Of a stretch of DNA of 64,000 bases, positions 42,055 to 51,435 are shown one piece after another. The translations under genes and the position numbers were made by a program. The stretch is from Patulibacter defluvii (GTDB taxonomy: Bacteria > Actinomycetota > Thermoleophilia > Solirubrobacterales > Solirubrobacteraceae). Under the pieces are notes generated by a model that saw nothing but the letters and a program-made list of their open reading frames with translations, was not told the DNA's origin and did not search any database. The first letter of the stretch is position 1; each line of letters starts with the position of its first letter. Where the stretch lies: the NCBI RefSeq assembly GCF_034096925.1, contig NZ_JAWZSQ010000003.1:248001-312000 (forward strand), in the 5' to 3' direction.

Positions 42055-43272
42055 TCAACCCTCGCGTCGTTCCGGGTCGAGCGAGTGCAGCCGCGCCGGC
42101 AGTCGCTCGATGCCCTGGAGCGTGTTGTTGTGCAGCCAGGTCGGCTGGCCGGTCTCGACCGACGCGACGCGGGGGACCATCGCGTGCAGCAGGGCCTGCA
42201 TCTCGAGCTTCGCCAGGTGGATGCCGACGCAGGTGTGCGGGCCGTTGCCCCAGCCGAAGTTGGCGGCGGGCCGGCGGTCGAGGTCGAAGCGCCGCGGCTC
42301 GGCGAACTGGCGCTCGTCGTGGTTGGCGGCGGCGTAGAGCACCGCCACCCGGCTGCCGACGGGCAGCGTGGTGCCGTCGACGACGGCGGGGCGGGCCACC
42401 CGGCGGGTGAAGCCGCGGATCGGGGACGACAGCCGCACCGACTCCACGACCGCCGCCGGGATCCGGTCCGGCTGCTCGCGCAGCCGCGGCCACAACCCAT
42501 CGACGGTCGCCAGGTCCCGCAGCAGCGCCGCCGAGGCGAGGATCGTCGTGTCGAGGCTGGGGGCGACGAAGTCGATCACCATCGTGCGCGCCTCGCGCTG
42601 GCTGATCTCGCCGGCGTCGGCCGCGTCGAAGACGCTCTCGGCCCAGCCGCCGGGGACCACCATCTCGCGCCGCAGGCGCCGGGCGTAGCGCCAGAGGTCG
42701 AGCGCGGCCCCGGCGGCGCGCAGGCCGCGGCCGTTGACCGGTCCCAGCCCGTCGAACGTGGCGCGGCCCCAGGCGAGCAGCCGCTCGTGCGGGACGCGGA
42801 CGCCGACGAGGTCGGCCACGACCCGCAGCGGCAGCGCGCTGGCGAAGTCCTCGACGCCGTCGAACGCGCCGCCCGTCAGCAGCTCCTCGACGACCTGCTC
42901 GGCCTCCCGCTGGACCTGCTCGCGCAGGTGGGCCAGCGACTTCGCGCCGACCGAGCGCAGCAGCACGCCGCGGCGGGTGGCGTGGACGTCGCCGTCGGCG
43001 GAGATCGTGGTCCGCCGGCCGAGCCGGTTGGCGAGCGGATTGGCGGCCACGCCGTCGCCGCTGGCGAAGGTCTCGGAGTCCTTGAGCGCGGCGCGGACGT
43101 CGGCGTAGCGGCCGATCGCGAAGATCCGGTGGCGGGGCAGCCAGACCGCCGGCCCGGCGTCGCGGATCGCGGCGTAGGTGCCGTCGGGATCGGCGAGCGC
43201 CCGGCGGTCGTAGAGGTCCAGGTCGAGGACCGGCGCGTCGGATCCGCGCGGCGGCTGATGGCGTCGGCGCAC
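42055..43272 (-). CDS. cytochrome P450
   Basis: 405 residues, soluble bacterial type. The heme ligand is Cys348 in FGWGNGPHTCVG; the ExxR pair is in VVESVRL; the I-helix oxygen-activation segment reads FVAPSLDTT, retaining the acid-threonine pair. A GTG at 43272 with GGGAG upstream is the start. It is the last gene of the ring-cleavage operon, 15 bases after the extradiol dioxygenase. Substrate is unknown; demethylation or hydroxylation of an aromatic compound upstream of ring cleavage would fit. No electron partner is encoded in this operon. Confidence 0.93.
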   Translation of the reverse strand: MRRRHQPPRGSDAPVLDLDLYDRRALADPDGTYAAIRDAGPAVWLPRHRIFAIGRYADVRAALKDSETFASGDGVAANPLANRLGRRTTISADGDVHATRRGVLLRSVGAKSLAHLREQVQREAEQVVEELLTGGAFDGVEDFASALPLRVVADLVGVRVPHERLLAWGRATFDGLGPVNGRGLRAAGAALDLWRYARRLRREMVVPGGWAESVFDAADAGEISQREARTMVIDFVAPSLDTTILASAALLRDLATVDGLWPRLREQPDRIPAAVVESVRLSSPIRGFTRRVARPAVVDGTTLPVGSRVAVLYAAANHDERQFAEPRRFDLDRRPAANFGWGNGPHTCVGIHLAKLEMQALLHAMVPRVASVETGQPTWLHNNTLQGIERLPARLHSLDPERREG

Positions 43273-43287
43273 CGGGGCTCCCGTCGC

Positions 43288-44217
43288 CTAGTCCGCGGCC
43301 GGCGGGGACGGCTCGTCGCCCGGGCCGATCGCCCAGCTGGGCCGACCCGGCTCGGGCGGGACGATCGGGTAGCCGGTCAGCAGGAACCGCGCCGGCGGCG
43401 GGCCGCCCCACTGGTTGATCGTCGTCGGATCCCAGCGCCAGCGGCGCGGCTGGTAGTCGCCGACCGGCGGCATCTGCGCCAGCTCGGAGCAGTGCTCGAT
43501 CATCGCCCCGTCCTCGTCGTGGTGGTAGGCGAAGTGGTTGTTGCCCGGCCCGTGCCGGCTGGGGCCCCAGATCAGCTTGCGGTCGCGCTGCGCCAGCCGG
43601 TCGGCGACGCGGCCGAGGGCGTTGAGGTCGGGCCAGGCGTAGGCGTAGTGCGACAGCGCGGCGGTCGGCGACCAGACGACCGCGATCCCGTGGTGGTCGG
43701 CGTCGGCGTGCCACCAGCTGGCGAACGGGCCCATCCGGTCGGAGAACCGCAGGCCGAGGCCGTCGCGCAGGAACCGCTCGAAGCGCCCGGGGCGCCGGAC
43801 CTTGACCGAGACGTGCTCGAACTTGCGCGGCCGGTCGCCGGCCGGCGGCGCGGCGACGCGCCGCATGCCGTGGAAGAGCTTGAAGACGTGGCCCTCGGCG
43901 CTCGCGATCCGGATCGCGCGATCGATCCCCGGCTCGCCCTCGTAGACGTCGCCGAGGACGCGGCCGCCGAACCGCGCGACGCGGCCGGCGATCGCCTCCA
44001 GGTCGGCCGGGTCGTCGACCTCCAGCGCGATGTGGTCGTAGCCGCGGCGGAGCGGGTCCTCGATCAGGATCAGCTCGTGGTGGCGGTCGTTGCAGGTCAG
44101 GTACGAGACGCCGGCCAGGCGCTCGCTCTCGACCATGCCGATGACCTCCTGCTGGAAGCCGACGGCGGCGTCGAGGTCGGCGACGCGGAGGGCGATGTGG
44201 CCGATCCGGTTGATCAC
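43288..44217 (-). CDS. extradiol ring-cleavage dioxygenase (VOC/type I)
   Basis: 309 residues from GTG 44217 with AGGAG upstream. It has two glyoxalase-like halves: NRIGHIALRVADLDAAVGFQQ and RKFEHVSVKVRRPGRFERFL. The catalytic second half supplies the expected 2-His-1-carboxylate iron site: His in FEHVSV, His in GNNHFAYHH, and Glu in MIEHCSEL. Length matches catechol 2,3-dioxygenase/BphC-type enzymes. It would open a catechol ring next to the hydroxyls (meta cleavage). The stop of the NmrA-like gene overlaps its start (GTGA). Confidence 0.85.
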   Translation of the reverse strand: MINRIGHIALRVADLDAAVGFQQEVIGMVESERLAGVSYLTCNDRHHELILIEDPLRRGYDHIALEVDDPADLEAIAGRVARFGGRVLGDVYEGEPGIDRAIRIASAEGHVFKLFHGMRRVAAPPAGDRPRKFEHVSVKVRRPGRFERFLRDGLGLRFSDRMGPFASWWHADADHHGIAVVWSPTAALSHYAYAWPDLNALGRVADRLAQRDRKLIWGPSRHGPGNNHFAYHHDEDGAMIEHCSELAQMPPVGDYQPRRWRWDPTTINQWGGPPPARFLLTGYPIVPPEPGRPSWAIGPGDEPSPPAAD

Positions 44218-45101
44218 GACGGGGTCTCCTGGAGGGCGGGTGCGGGGGCGTGCCGGGCGCTGGTCCCGGTGAAGGCGTCGGCGTGCTCGGCGAGGAACCC
44301 GGCGAGGTCTCGCGGGGGCCGGCCGGTCAGCGCGCGGACGGCGGCGGTCGTGCCGCCCTCGGCGCCGGAGGCGTAGAAGCGCGCCATCCGCAACTGGTGC
44401 TCGCGCTCCCACGCGCTGCCGCCGCGTCGGCGCAGCGCGCGGGCGACCAGCGGCAGCGGCAGCCGCAGCAGCCGCGCGTCGAGCGCCGCGGCGATCTGGC
44501 GGTGCGTGACCGGCGCCGGGCCGGTGAGCGCGTGGGCGTCGTCGCCGGGGGTCGGGGCGACGAGCAGCGCGGCGGCGCAGGCGGCCACGTCGCGGGCGTC
44601 GACCATCGCGATCGGCTCGTCGGCGAACGGCCCGATCAGCGCGCCGGTGCGGGCCACGATCGGCGCGACCGTGTCGAGCAGGTTCTGGAGCAGGAACGCC
44701 GGCCGCAGGAACGCGAACGGCACGCCGCTGCGCTCGATCAGCCGCTCGGTCCGCCAGTGGCCCGCGGCGGCCGCGGTCGGGCCGTTCGGCGACAGCGACG
44801 CGGCGCAGCCGGAGACCTTCACGATCCGCTCGACCCCGGCCGCGAGCGCCGCGTCGACGGCGGCGCGCTCGTGGGCCTCCTGCTCGGGTCCGTGCGGCGT
44901 GAGCAGGAACAGGCCGCGGCAGCCCGTGAGCGCCGTGGCCAGGCTCGCGCGGTCGCGCAGGTCGCCGCGAACCGCCGGCAGCGGCAGGTCGCCGCGGCCC
45001 GGGTCGCGGACCAGCAGCCGGGCGTCGACGCCGCGGTCCGCCAGCTCGCGCGCCAGCGGGGCGCCGATCCGGCCGCTGCCGCCGAGGATCGCGATCGTCA
45101 C
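44214..45101 (-). CDS. NmrA-like NAD(P)-binding protein
   Basis: 295 residues. The N-terminal Rossmann motif is IAILGGSGRIGAPLARELADRG, followed by LLVRDPGRGDLP and the atypical short-chain-dehydrogenase pattern of the NmrA/HSCARG group (RGLFLLTPHGPEQEAHE, ERIVKVSG). No Tyr-x-x-x-Lys catalytic pair is seen at the usual place, so it may be a reductase, a quinone-reductase-like enzyme or a redox sensor. It is coupled on both sides (GTGA overlaps) in the ring-cleavage operon. Confidence 0.8.
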   Translation of the reverse strand: MTIAILGGSGRIGAPLARELADRGVDARLLVRDPGRGDLPLPAVRGDLRDRASLATALTGCRGLFLLTPHGPEQEAHERAAVDAALAAGVERIVKVSGCAASLSPNGPTAAAAGHWRTERLIERSGVPFAFLRPAFLLQNLLDTVAPIVARTGALIGPFADEPIAMVDARDVAACAAALLVAPTPGDDAHALTGPAPVTHRQIAAALDARLLRLPLPLVARALRRRGGSAWEREHQLRMARFYASGAEGGTTAAVRALTGRPPRDLAGFLAEHADAFTGTSARHAPAPALQETPS

Positions 45102-46660
45102 GCCACGACCTCCGGGCGGCGGCCGGCCGGGACGCGAGCGGCCGGGCCGAGGTGGCGGGCCAGCGCGGCACGGGCGTCGGCGAGGTCGCCGGTCGCGCCG
45201 CTGGCGTAGACCCAGCGGTCCGGCCGCAGCAGCACCCAGGTCGCGCCGCGCGCGCGGAGCCAGCGGGCGATCGCGCCGTCGCGGTCGTCCAGGTCGCGGC
45301 CCACCCGAACGGTCCGCCAGGGGCCGTCGGCCGGCTCGTCGTCGCCACCGGTGGTCAGCAGCGTCCAGCCGCGACCGACGGCGTCGTCCAGTCGCGTCGG
45401 GACGCCGTCGCGGGTCACGAGCGGCTGCGGGAAGAGCGAGCCGGTGACGCGGCGGAACGGCAGCCGCCGCGGACGGCGGGCGAAGGTGCCGGCGGCGACG
45501 TTGGGCCGCGGCATCGCGTGGCGGCGCGCGATCGCGACCACGCCGACGCGGTCCAGCAGCGGCAGCAGCCGGTCGCGCAGCGCCGCCGTCCGCGGGTCGG
45601 TCGTCTGCAGCACGCCGCCCCAGCGCACGGCCAGCCGCTGCATCGCCCGGACGTGGCCGCGACGTTCGCGCTCGTAGTCGTCCAGCAGCCGCGACGGCGC
45701 GCCGGCGAGCACGGCCTCGAGGCGCCAGGCGAGGTTCGCCACGTCGCGGGCGCCGGACGAGAACCCCTGGCCGATGAACGGCGGCATCACGTGGGCGGCG
45801 TCCCCGGCCAGCAGGACCCGGCCGCGGCGCCACCGCGAGGCCGTGCGGGCGTGGAACGCGTAGACGATCGCCCGCTCGACCTCGAGGCCGAGGCCGGCGC
45901 TGGTCCACGGCGCCAGCAGCCGCGCGAGCCCGGCGGGCGCGAGCAGCGGCGCCGGGTCCTCGTCCGGGCGCAGCATGAACTCCCACCGGTGGCGTCCGGG
46001 CGACATCGGCAGCGACACCGTCGGCCGGTCGGGATCGCCGACGAAGTGCGGGTGCGGCGCGCCGGGAACCGGGCCGTCGACGAGCGCGTCGAGGACGATC
46101 CAGCGCTGGGCGAAGGTCGAGCCGCGGAAGCCGGCGCCGATCCGCCCGCGGACCGGACTGCGGCCGCCGTCGCAGCCGACCAGCCAGCGGGCCCGCAGCC
46201 GGGCGAGCGGTCCGCCGGTCGCCGGCCGGACCCACGCGTCGACGTGGTCGGCGGCCCGGTCGACCGTCTCGATCCGCGTCCGCCAGCGCACGTCGACGCT
46301 CGCGAAGCGGCCGAGCCCCTCGACCAGGCGCCGTTCGATCGACGGCTGGTGGATCGAGACTAGCCGCGGCTGCGCGAGCTCGCCGCGCTCGGGCCGGAGG
46401 ATGTCGACCGCCGTGCCGTGCTGGGTGACGTAGGTGATCGCGCGCTGGACCTGGGCGTCGCGCAGCACCGCCCGGTCGAGGTCGACGGCCTGGAAGATCC
46501 GCAGCACCTCGTCGTCGACGACGGCGGCGCGCGGCAGGTCGTAGGTCCCGGCGGCCTCGTCGACGACGATCGTCGCGACGCCGGCCTGGCCGAGGTGGTT
46601 GGCCAGCAGCCCGCCGACCGGTCCCAGGCCGACGATCAGGACGTCGCAGTCCACGGTCAT
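45098..46660 (-). CDS. FAD-dependent aromatic hydroxylase (MhpA-like)
   Basis: 520 residues of the class A flavoprotein monooxygenase family. FAD-binding motif VLIVGLGPVGGLLANHL; the middle DG-type motif WLVGCDGGRSPVR; and the late GDAAHVMPPFIGQGFSSGARDVANLAWRL segment are diagnostic and closest to MhpA, which hydroxylates 3-(3-hydroxyphenyl)propionate. A C-terminal thioredoxin-like domain follows as in that group. It would add a hydroxyl ortho to a phenol, giving a catechol for the extradiol dioxygenase. Phenol substrate unknown. Four bases after the FAH gene. Confidence 0.88.
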   Translation of the reverse strand: MTVDCDVLIVGLGPVGGLLANHLGQAGVATIVVDEAAGTYDLPRAAVVDDEVLRIFQAVDLDRAVLRDAQVQRAITYVTQHGTAVDILRPERGELAQPRLVSIHQPSIERRLVEGLGRFASVDVRWRTRIETVDRAADHVDAWVRPATGGPLARLRARWLVGCDGGRSPVRGRIGAGFRGSTFAQRWIVLDALVDGPVPGAPHPHFVGDPDRPTVSLPMSPGRHRWEFMLRPDEDPAPLLAPAGLARLLAPWTSAGLGLEVERAIVYAFHARTASRWRRGRVLLAGDAAHVMPPFIGQGFSSGARDVANLAWRLEAVLAGAPSRLLDDYERERRGHVRAMQRLAVRWGGVLQTTDPRTAALRDRLLPLLDRVGVVAIARRHAMPRPNVAAGTFARRPRRLPFRRVTGSLFPQPLVTRDGVPTRLDDAVGRGWTLLTTGGDDEPADGPWRTVRVGRDLDDRDGAIARWLRARGATWVLLRPDRWVYASGATGDLADARAALARHLGPAARVPAGRRPEVVA

Positions 46661-46664
46661 CGCC

Positions 46665-47669
46665 TCATCGAGCGCCGAGCACGGAGGCCGGGGTGGCCGT
46701 CGGCGAGACCGTCGTGGTCAGCGAGCCGATGCCGTCGATCTCCAGCCGGACGGTCTGGCCGGGCGCGATCCAGCGGTCGATCTCCAGCCCGCAGCAGCCG
46801 GGCATGGTGCCGGTCGAGACGACGTCGCCGGCGTCCAGGTACTCGCCCTTCGAGGCGTGGGCGAGCATGTCGCCGATGTCCCAGGTCGCGTCGGCGGTGC
46901 TGCCCTCGCACCACAGCTCGCCGTCGACGAGCACGCGCCCGGTCGCCCGCCGCCAATCCGGCAGCGCGTCGGCGGTCAGCACGTCCGGCCCGATCGAGTT
47001 GGCGAACGTCTTCGACTTCACGACCGGACCGAAGACGCTGGTGCGCGCGTCGTCGGCCTGCACGTCGCGCGCGCTCCAGTCGTTGAGCACGAACCAGCCG
47101 CCGATCGCCGCGCGGGCCTCGTCGGGCGTGGCGTCCGACAACGGGCGGGCCAGCACGCAGGCGAGCTCCAGCTCGAAGTCGAGGAAGCGGGTGTAGGAGG
47201 GCCACCACAGGTCCTGGCCGTCGGCCAGCATCGCGCTGTGGTTGCCGACGTACATCGGGGGCGCCGCGTAGAAGGCCGCGTTCGGCTTGAGCTTCGGGAA
47301 GGTCCGTCCCGTCACCCGCTCGAAGGTCGCGACCGCGCGGGCCTGGGGGGCGGGGAAGAACCGCCGGACCAGCATCCGCGACGACTGCTCGACGTGGCTG
47401 GGGAAGACCATGAAGGCCCGCATCGAGCGCGCGCTGAAGGGCAGGCCGGCGTCCGCGGCGTCGACCGCGGCGTCGTCGTCGGCGACCGCGAGCAGCGGGG
47501 CCAGGGCGGCGCGGGCCGCGTCGTCGGCCAGCAGCGCCAGCAGGTCACCGTCGTGCAGCGGGCTGTCGGCGGGCAGCTCGGCCGCCGCCGCGACGCGTCG
47601 GACGTCGAGCCAGCGATCGCGGGCGGCGTCGTGGACGGCGGGACCGGAGGGAAGGGTGCGAAGGAGCAT
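46665..47669 (-). CDS. fumarylacetoacetate hydrolase family protein
   Basis: 334 residues. The C-terminal ~220 residues carry the FAH fold with YVGNHSAMLADG, RFLDFELELACVL (metal-binding acids), GGWFVLNDWSARDVQ, and KSKTFANSIGPDVL. An N-terminal ~100-residue domain precedes it. The family cleaves C-C bonds of beta-diketones or hydrates/isomerises ring-fission products. As the first gene of the operon with a hydroxylase and an extradiol dioxygenase, it probably acts on the ring-cleavage product. AGGAG sits at the start region on the complementary strand, but the ATG at 47669 is the best in-frame start. Confidence 0.85.
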   Translation of the reverse strand: MLLRTLPSGPAVHDAARDRWLDVRRVAAAAELPADSPLHDGDLLALLADDAARAALAPLLAVADDDAAVDAADAGLPFSARSMRAFMVFPSHVEQSSRMLVRRFFPAPQARAVATFERVTGRTFPKLKPNAAFYAAPPMYVGNHSAMLADGQDLWWPSYTRFLDFELELACVLARPLSDATPDEARAAIGGWFVLNDWSARDVQADDARTSVFGPVVKSKTFANSIGPDVLTADALPDWRRATGRVLVDGELWCEGSTADATWDIGDMLAHASKGEYLDAGDVVSTGTMPGCCGLEIDRWIAPGQTVRLEIDGIGSLTTTVSPTATPASVLGAR

Positions 47670-47727
47670 GCGGCCAGTGCGTCGGAGAGCGGGACGCGGC
47701 CAGCGTACGGCAAGACTGATGAACTTG

Positions 47728-47761
47728 TCAATATTGATGTCTGGATCGATAGCGATAGGAT
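47728..47761. promoter_or_regulatory. divergent promoter with TCAATATTGA palindrome
   Basis: The 100-base gap between FAH and TetR is AT-rich. TCAATATTGA (47728-47737) is a perfect palindrome and a likely TetR site. TAGGAT (47756-47761) is a -10 seven bases before the TetR ATG at 47769. Confidence 0.45.
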
Positions 47762-47768
47762 CATGCCG

Positions 47769-48380
47769 ATGAGCACCTCCCGGATGGCCCGGCGGCGGGC
47801 GGAGACGCGGGCGCGGCTGACGAACGCCGCCCGCGAGCTGTTCGCCGAGCAGGGCTTCGACGTCACCCGGATCAACGAGATCACCGACCGCGCCGACGTC
47901 GGCTTCGGGTCCTTCTACAACCACTTCGACTCCAAGGACGCGATCGTCGAGGCGGTGATCGAACAGGCGGTCGAGGCGCACGCCTCGGCCGTCGACGCGC
48001 TCACCGAGTCGCTCGACGACCCGGCCGAGGTGATGGCGGTCGCCCACCGCTACTTCGTCCGCCTGGCGGGGCGCGACCCCGTGTGGGCCTGGCTGCTGGT
48101 GCGCCTGGACACCTCGCACGACGTGCTGCGCCACGTCCTCGGGGCGCGCGCCACGCGCGACCTGCAGCGCGGGATCGACGAGGGCCGCTTCGCCGTCGAC
48201 GACGTCCCGACGGCGCTGTTCGCGATGGGCGGCGCGCTGCTCGGCGTGATGCGCGCGGTGCTCGATCACGTCGCCGGGCCGACCGCCGAGCAGGCGCACG
48301 CGGCGGGCGTGCTGCGGATGCTGGGAGTCGACGCCGCCAACGCCGCGGCGATCACGGAGCGGGCGCTGCCCGAGGGGTAG
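47769..48380 (+). CDS. TetR-family transcriptional regulator
   Basis: 203 residues. N-terminal helix-turn-helix: FDVTRINEITDRADVGFGSFYNHFDSKDAIVEAVI, preceded by a basic stretch (RMARRRAETRARL). The C-terminal domain is helical and hydrophobic. An ATG six bases upstream (47763) is too close to the -10 box, so I place the start at 47769, which gives a leaderless transcript. It is divergent from the ring-cleavage operon and is its probable repressor. Confidence 0.88.
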   Translation: MSTSRMARRRAETRARLTNAARELFAEQGFDVTRINEITDRADVGFGSFYNHFDSKDAIVEAVIEQAVEAHASAVDALTESLDDPAEVMAVAHRYFVRLAGRDPVWAWLLVRLDTSHDVLRHVLGARATRDLQRGIDEGRFAVDDVPTALFAMGGALLGVMRAVLDHVAGPTAEQAHAAGVLRMLGVDAANAAAITERALPEG

Positions 48381-48457
48381 GGGTGGCGGACGGCGCGATC
48401 CCGCGGCGGGCGGCGGCCGGCGAGGAAGGCGAAGCCCGGAACTGCTGTCGCGCGGGC

Positions 48458-49775
48458 TCAGATCGCGGCGCGATCGGGCGTCTCGACGGCTCGGCGGGCG
48501 CGCCATCGGTCCGCCCGGGCGCGGGCGGCGGCGCGCGGGCGGGCCTGGGGGCGCGGACGCGCGGTCGCGTCCTCCGGTCGTGCGAGCAGGGCAACGGCGG
48601 GGATCAGGGCGGTGGCGACCGTGCCGCCGGTGGGCGCGGGCCGCACGCTCAGGCTGCCGCCCCGGCGCGCGAGCCGGGCCCGGAGCAGGGTGAGCCCCGT
48701 GCCCGGGATGATCTCGTCGGGGCAGGTCCCGTCGTTGCGGACCTCGACGCGGATCCCGTCGCGGGCGGACCGCAGGTGGGCGGAGACGGACGGGCCGTGC
48801 CCGTGCCGCGCCGCGTTCGTGAGGAACTCCCTCGCGGCGTTGAGCGCGAGGGGGTCGATCGTCGTGAGGTGGCGGTCGATGTGGATCGACCAGGTCAGGG
48901 GCCGCCGTGTGGACAGGACCTCGCACCAGTCACGCAGCGCCTGGGCGGTGGCGGCTCTCGACTGCGGCGTCGGCGATCAGCGCGCGCAGTTCGATCGCGG
49001 CCCGGCGGAGGAGATCGGCGGTGTCCGTCGCCCGTCGCGGGTCATCGATGTGGAGCGCGGCGGCGTAGAGCGTCTGCAGCGGGCCGTCGTGGATCTCGCC
49101 GGCGACCTGCAGGCGTGCGTCGCGCTCGAGCGCGACGGCCTCTGCGGTTCGGATGCCGGTGGCGCGCGATCGGGCGCTGCCGGTTGCCCTGCCCCGCCAG
49201 GCCCCGGCGATGAGGGCCGAGCCCAGGGTCAGCCAGAGGCCGTTGACGATGACGATGACGATCGACGGCCAGGGGTCGCCGTGGGCGACGCAGACGCCGG
49301 TGAGCCCGGTGGTGAGCAGCGCACCGAGCAGCAGCGGGGTGCGAGGAGGGTGGCCCAGGGTCCAGAACAGGATCGCCCCGAAGGCCGCGAGATGCACCAG
49401 GTGGCTGGGGCTCGAGCCGGCGACGACGAGCGCGCCGAGCAGCGTCGGCAGCGCGGCGTAGGGCCGGTTGCGGAACGGCCCGGTGGCGAGCACCGCGGTG
49501 GCGAGGCTGGTTCCGGCCAAGGCGAACCACCCGCCGGTCCAGAAGCCGGGCTCCCGTGAGCCGACGATGAGCAGCGACCAGCCGCCCCCGAGTTGGACGG
49601 CCCTCCCGTAGGCGTCGGCCGCTCCAGCGCGCGCCTCCAAGCATCGAAATTCCCCCGTCGGACAAGGCCCATCCACCAGATCGAGTCGCGCGCGGCCGGG
49701 GGAGGTGCACCGAGACGGACCTCGATGCGGACAGCGCACACCTCGATCATGACAGACCGTCAAGATTCGGGCCAC
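48458..49775 (-). pseudogene. NarL-type sensor histidine kinase, frameshifted
   Basis: Read from 49775, the first part encodes several membrane segments (about residues 65-190), then the dimerisation and phosphoacceptor motif AGEIHDGPLQTLYAAALHID, with the expected His-Asp-Gly-Pro. This frame stops at 48930. The ATPase domain continues in another frame: the N-box LNAAREFLTNAARHGHG, then VRNDGT and PGTGLTLLRARLARRGGS, ending at 48458. A single-base change around 48950-48970 would join them as one protein. It is either a real pseudogene or a sequencing error. The true start is uncertain (GTG 49676 is another choice). No response regulator gene is adjacent. Confidence 0.65.
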
Positions 49776-49840
49776 GCGAAACGTCGCGACGTGGAGCGGC
49801 CGTCGCGGCCAGACCCGATCACCGGCTACTTACATATGAA

Positions 49841-49870
49841 CTTGACATCTTGTCAAGCCATACCGTAACG
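49841..49870 (+). promoter_or_regulatory. perfect 17-base palindrome within a promoter
   Basis: CTTGACATCTTGTCAAG (49841-49857). TTGACA (49842-49847) and TAACGT (49865-49870) are 17 bases apart, a good sigma-70 promoter, so a protein bound here would block RNA polymerase. Upstream of the PucR-like gene. Confidence 0.6.
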
Positions 49871-49969
49871 TGCGGGTGTGACTGGCACGTCAGGACGGCT
49901 CTTCGCCGCGCTCTCCGGGATCTGTCGACCCGGCGCTTCCGCGTCCGGAACGAGTCGGCGAGGTGACGC

Positions 49970-51289
49970 ATGAGCTCCCGGGCCAGGCCCGGGGACCCGC
50001 AGCCCGACGCGCCGCCGTGGGGCGCGGGCCGGACCGGGCGTGGGGTGGACGTCGGCGCGCTGGTGCCGCAGCTCTCGGGGGTGCTGCACGTCGACCCGGC
50101 GGTCGAGGCGGTCGGCATGGCGCAGCACATCCTGGACCACGTGCCGGAGTTCGCCGAGGCCACGGCTCGCCGTCCGCTCCTGCGTGAGCTGCGGGCCTGC
50201 TGTGCGGTGAACATCGAAGCGGTCATGCGACTCATCGACCGCGGGTCGGGACCTGCGGGCACGATCGTGGTTCCCGACGTCGCTCGGGAGTTCACGGTCG
50301 CGATGGTCCACCGCCGCGTGCCCAAGGCGGCGTTGATCCGGGGCTACAGGATCGGGCACAGCTACCTGTGGAGCACGCTGATGCGGCGCCTGAGCGCCGA
50401 CCCGGAGGCGAACCTCGCGCTCGCCGATCAGCTCGCCGACCTCCTCTTCGCCTACGTCGACAACGCGTCCGAGGCCCACGACGAGATCTACGAGGTCGAG
50501 CGCGCCTCGTGGGTGCCCAGCGCCGACGAGCTTCGCCTGCAGACCGCGCAGAACGTGCTCTCGCGCGAGGTCGTCGACCCGCACGCGGCGTCGGGGCGTC
50601 TGTCGTACGACCTCAACGGCGTGCACGTGGCGATGGTCGTCCACGCCGACCCCGGCGACCCGGACGTCCCCGGCCGGCAGCAGCTCGTCGCCGAGGCCAC
50701 CGGTGCGCTGTCCGCGATCGGCCCCGTCGGGCGGCTGCTGATTCCCGCCGCCCCGTCGGAGCTCTGGGTCTGGGCGGCGGTGGAACCGGAGCGCGCCGGG
50801 GCGGCGCTCGAGCGTCTCGAGGCGCGCGCGGCCGCGGCGGGCCTGCACATCGCGATCGGACGTCCGCGCCCGGGGATCGAGGGGTTTCGGCTCTCCCACG
50901 AGGAAGCCCGGAAGGCGGCGGACCTCAGCCGTCCGAGCGACCGATCCCCCGTCTCGTACCGGCACGTCGAGTTCTTCTCGCTGCTCCTGGCGGACGACGA
51001 GCGGTGCGGGCGGTTCGTCCGCGAGACGCTCGGCGAGCTCGCGGGACCCGGGACCTCGCAGGCCGCGCTGCGCCGCACGCTGCTGGCCTACTTCGAGGCG
51101 AGCGGCAGCTATGTCACGGCCGCCGAATCCCTCTTCCTGCACAAGAACACCGTCTACGCCCGCGTTCGACGGGCGGAGACCGTGCTCGAGCGGACCATCT
51201 CTCCGGCGGACGTGACCCTCCACGCCGCCCTGAAGCTGGCCGCGGTCCTGCCCGAGCTCGTCCTCGACGAGCCCGCGAATCCGCTCTGA
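49970..51289 (+). CDS. PucR/CdaR-type helix-turn-helix regulator
   Basis: 439 residues. The C-terminal ~60 residues are the PucR-type helix-turn-helix: LLAYFEASGSYVTAAESLFLHKNTVYARVRRAETVL, with the conserved H-x-N-T-V. A GGDEF-like/CdaR middle region precedes it (GLHIAIGRPRPGIEGFRLSHEEARKAADL). The N-terminal ~160 residues are helical and may sense a ligand. Such proteins usually activate catabolic genes. Its promoter carries the same palindrome as the GMC and ferredoxin genes, so it is probably under the TetR at 53267 and may activate the alkane genes. Confidence 0.82.
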   Translation: MSSRARPGDPQPDAPPWGAGRTGRGVDVGALVPQLSGVLHVDPAVEAVGMAQHILDHVPEFAEATARRPLLRELRACCAVNIEAVMRLIDRGSGPAGTIVVPDVAREFTVAMVHRRVPKAALIRGYRIGHSYLWSTLMRRLSADPEANLALADQLADLLFAYVDNASEAHDEIYEVERASWVPSADELRLQTAQNVLSREVVDPHAASGRLSYDLNGVHVAMVVHADPGDPDVPGRQQLVAEATGALSAIGPVGRLLIPAAPSELWVWAAVEPERAGAALERLEARAAAAGLHIAIGRPRPGIEGFRLSHEEARKAADLSRPSDRSPVSYRHVEFFSLLLADDERCGRFVRETLGELAGPGTSQAALRRTLLAYFEASGSYVTAAESLFLHKNTVYARVRRAETVLERTISPADVTLHAALKLAAVLPELVLDEPANPL

Positions 51290-51310
51290 GCTCGGCGCCT
51301 GTCACATCTA

Positions 51311-51341
51311 CTTGACATGTTGTAAATACGTCACGTATGGT
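51311..51341 (+). promoter_or_regulatory. palindrome and promoter before the GMC gene
   Basis: CTTGACATGTTGTAAAT (51311-51327). TTGACA (51312-51317) and TATGGT (51336-51341) are 18 bases apart. The TSS would be about 85-90 bases before the ATG. Confidence 0.55.
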
Positions 51342-51435
51342 CCCGAGCGGGCGTCGTGTCGACGTCCCTCGAGCAGCCATGCGGGCCGGTCGCCCCGCGC
51401 GGGCGCTCGGTCGATCACGTCGAAGGGCCCCTCAC

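Noticed and set aside
47720..47740. A fourth copy of the CTTGACAT palindrome (ACTTGTCAATATTGAT)
   Set aside because: It shares only a TTGTCAA half and has a different symmetry centre (TCAATATTGA), so it is more likely the site of the adjacent TetR.
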